Of a stretch of DNA of 64,000 nt, positions 62,256 to 64,000 are shown piece after piece. Below the pieces are notes generated by a model that saw only the letters and a program-made list of their open reading frames with translations, was not told the origin of the DNA and ran no database searches. Source of the DNA: Neobacillus soli NBRC 102451 (GTDB taxonomy: Bacteria; Bacillota; Bacilli; Bacillales; Cytobacillaceae); NCBI RefSeq assembly GCF_001591665.1, contig NZ_BCVI01000054.1:29946-93945 (forward strand), written 5' to 3'. A program made the position numbers and the translations under genes. Numbering within the stretch: the stretch's first letter is position 1; the number at the start of each line of letters is the position of its first letter.

Positions 62256-63536
62256 ATGAATAGTAAAGAGAGATTACATGATTATATGAATGTCCTTCAT
62301 GGCAACAATCATTTTAACGGAGCCGTTTTGGTTGCCAATAATGGAGAAATTCTTTTAAATGAAGGATTTGGCTATGCGAGTTTCCAGTATGATGTCCTTA
62401 ATACACCACAGACAAAATTTCGAATTGGCTCCCTTTCAAAAGCTTTTACAGCAGCGGCTATTTTACTCCTGCAAAAACAAGGAAAACTTAAAGTCACTAA
62501 TCCTATTAATCTATTACTTGAAGACTATCCTCACGGAGACAAAATTACCATACATCACTTGTTGACCCATTCCTCGGGGGTTGCTGACTTTACATTCTCA
62601 TCTGAATACTGGGAAAAAACGATGCGACTTCCATCAAGCTTAGAGCAATCTATCGAACGCTTTAGGAATAAGCCATTGGAGTTTGACCCGGGGGAGCGGA
62701 TGGATTATCGGAATACAGGTTATCTCCTGCTAACTGCAATAATTGAAAAAGTATCCGGTATTACCTATCGGGAATTTTTACAAGAAAATATCTTGAATCC
62801 TCTCGAGATGAGCCATACAGGTGTGGATGATGGAAGAACCATTGTAAAAAATCTCGCTTCTGGATATTCCGTTTGGGAAAAGGTGATTCAAACGGAGTTC
62901 GTGGACATGTCGATTCCCCTTGGTGCATATGGATTGTATTCTACTGTTGAGGATCTGTATAAATGGGGGGTGGCTTTGAAAAATGGCCTCCTGATTGGGG
63001 AAGAGTTAAGTGGGAAAATGTTTTCCAGCTATTTAGGTGGATATGGTTACGGCTGGTTTATTGATGAGAGCACAAGAAAGCTTGCCTGTCATTCAGGGGA
63101 TATAAATGGTTTTACGAATGATTTCCAGCTTTATTTAGAAGAGGACGTAGTAATTATTGTTCTTAGCAATCTCAATATTACACCAGTTGGAAAAATAAGC
63201 ACGGACCTTGCAAAGATTGTCTTTGGGGAGACGATTAGTGGCATGGAAAGAGTAGCTGTCACTTATGACCCTTGGGGGTTAGAAATATTTGAGGGGTTAT
63301 ATAAAAGTGAAGAAACGGAGCTAAGCATTGAATTAAAAGGCGGCAAATTATACGTAACTATCCCAAAAATGTATGGTGCAGTTTATAAATATGAGTTGAG
63401 GCCCCTTCGATTAACCGGAAACGAGGCTCATTTTAAGGCGAATTTTCTTAACGAAGACTTTATTTTTGAAAAAGAAGCTCATGCAGTACAATTTATTGAT
63501 GTCTATAATCGGAAAGTTATTTTTTATCGGGCGTAA
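62256..63536 (+). CDS. serine hydrolase, beta-lactamase class C family
   Basis: A 426-residue class C-type hydrolase. The nucleophile motif is SLSK (Ser at about 59, Lys 62) in FRIGSLSKAFTAAAILLLQ. The Tyr motif is DYRN (Tyr at about 151). The third motif is HSGDINGF (about 279). No signal peptide is visible, so it appears cytoplasmic or loosely exported. AAAGAAAGGA precedes the ATG. Family members include D-aminopeptidases, esterases and penicillin-binding-like proteins; the substrate here is not known. The C-terminal ~100 residues form a separate lipocalin-like beta domain. Confidence 0.88.
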   Translation: MNSKERLHDYMNVLHGNNHFNGAVLVANNGEILLNEGFGYASFQYDVLNTPQTKFRIGSLSKAFTAAAILLLQKQGKLKVTNPINLLLEDYPHGDKITIHHLLTHSSGVADFTFSSEYWEKTMRLPSSLEQSIERFRNKPLEFDPGERMDYRNTGYLLLTAIIEKVSGITYREFLQENILNPLEMSHTGVDDGRTIVKNLASGYSVWEKVIQTEFVDMSIPLGAYGLYSTVEDLYKWGVALKNGLLIGEELSGKMFSSYLGGYGYGWFIDESTRKLACHSGDINGFTNDFQLYLEEDVVIIVLSNLNITPVGKISTDLAKIVFGETISGMERVAVTYDPWGLEIFEGLYKSEETELSIELKGGKLYVTIPKMYGAVYKYELRPLRLTGNEAHFKANFLNEDFIFEKEAHAVQFIDVYNRKVIFYRA

Positions 63537-63622
63537 AATATTGCACAGGGACAGTTTATATAGGTAAATAATCTTCCTTTTTGGGCATACTGTTGAATAT
63601 GTATGTCGATGGGGTGATTAAG

Positions 63623-63922
63623 ATGGAGAAATTAGCTAGATTACCTGACCTTTGTTGGGAAGGGATTACCTTAAAGCATGTTTTACACAAAAAGATTGTT
63701 ATTCCATATTTATTATTTGTTTTTACCGCACTAGTGTTCGAATTATTTTTGACCGTACTATTCATCATATCGAGTTTCCTTTTTTACCTTTATAGCTTCA
63801 GCTCTAGCTTTGGATTCTATGTAAGTGGGGCAATATTGATCTTATTATTGATGATGACAGTATCGATATTAATAGCAACAATTAGGAAATACAAAACTGG
63901 TGCTTTTATTGAAGGTGATTGA
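63623..63922 (+). CDS. small membrane protein, hypothetical
   Basis: A 99-residue protein with two membrane helices (YLLFVFTALVFELFLTVLFI and YVSGAILILLLMMTVSILIA) and a cytosolic N-terminus. The frame opens at 63581, but ATGGGGTGA before the ATG at 63623 is a better ribosome binding site. I do not recognise a family. It is followed by a strong terminator. Confidence 0.6.
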   Translation: MEKLARLPDLCWEGITLKHVLHKKIVIPYLLFVFTALVFELFLTVLFIISSFLFYLYSFSSSFGFYVSGAILILLLMMTVSILIATIRKYKTGAFIEGD

Positions 63923-63963
63923 TTATTAATGTTAACCCATCTTTAATAGGCTGGCCGAAAGTT

Positions 63964-63999
63964 AAAACACCGTTTGGAATTTCCGAACGGTGTTTTACT
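63964..63999 (+). terminator. intrinsic terminator near the window end
   Basis: AAAACACCGTT and AACGGTGTTTT arms with an inner TTGG...CCGAA stem, near-perfect. Confidence 0.85.
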
Positions 64000-64000
64000 G

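Overview
The window looks like the chromosome of a low-GC, endospore-forming Bacillaceae species (Bacillus/Neobacillus type). The evidence is strong AGGAGG-type ribosome binding sites with many TTG/GTG starts, a sporulation-type diadenylate cyclase, spore-cortex-type LysM glycosidases, a T-box leader, a SigM-type sigma operon and BglG/PRD-type PTS control. No tRNA, rRNA, CRISPR array, transposase or prophage was seen.

Region 1 (1-10 kb) is an electrophile/quinone detoxification cluster. It holds an MhqO-type ring-cleaving dioxygenase, two pirins, a small FeS-type protein, decayed mhqD and mhqP (DoxX) remnants, two near-identical WrbA-type quinone reductases, an FMN reductase, an Ohr-type OsmC peroxidase and a YcaC-like hydrolase. 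A two-gene ThrE-type exporter is embedded in it. Region 2 (10-14.5 kb) has two membrane proteins, then a sporulation diadenylate cyclase (cdaS) between two paralogous secreted LysM-GH18 enzymes. Region 3 (14.5-24.3 kb) is a carbon/NADPH block: rpiA, an unknown gene, a DUF24/HxlR redox-type regulator, a 44-residue stress protein, then glpX-zwf-tkt-gnd-tal-pgi. It supplies most of the pentose phosphate pathway, whose NADPH could feed the reductases of region 1 (inference).

Region 4 (24.9-33.5 kb) has two mannitol loci side by side: a fused EIICBA plus mtlD, and an EIICB-mtlR-mtlF-mtlD set. Region 5 (33.6-51 kb) is a mixed accessory area. It contains a T-box-controlled second-type methionyl-tRNA synthetase, FxsA, a UvrA-like double ATPase with a long zinc-cysteine C-terminal part, a GntR/ABC operon, a pair of unknown membrane proteins with decayed copies elsewhere, a third LysM-GH18 protein, a TetR-MMPL pair with a clear operator array, an M29 aminopeptidase and a SWIM/SNF2 helicase. 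Genes here are punctuated by a palindromic GGGTCAGTCCCCCGC-type repeat. Region 6 (54-64 kb) has YnfA, a 52-bp tandem array, an orphan Dpp-type permease pair, a histidine phosphatase, a methyltransferase behind a promoter-terminator module, a sigM-anti-sigma operon, a CcdC-like protein, AIM24, a serine hydrolase and a small membrane protein.

The most unusual signals are: a three-copy, about 380-bp intergenic repeat carrying AATCAAACGTTTGATT-like palindromes; the hairpin repeat family limited to 28-51 kb; the 52-bp tandem array; the rearranged UvrA-like protein; and scattered decayed duplicates of the 43.2-44.7 kb gene pair.
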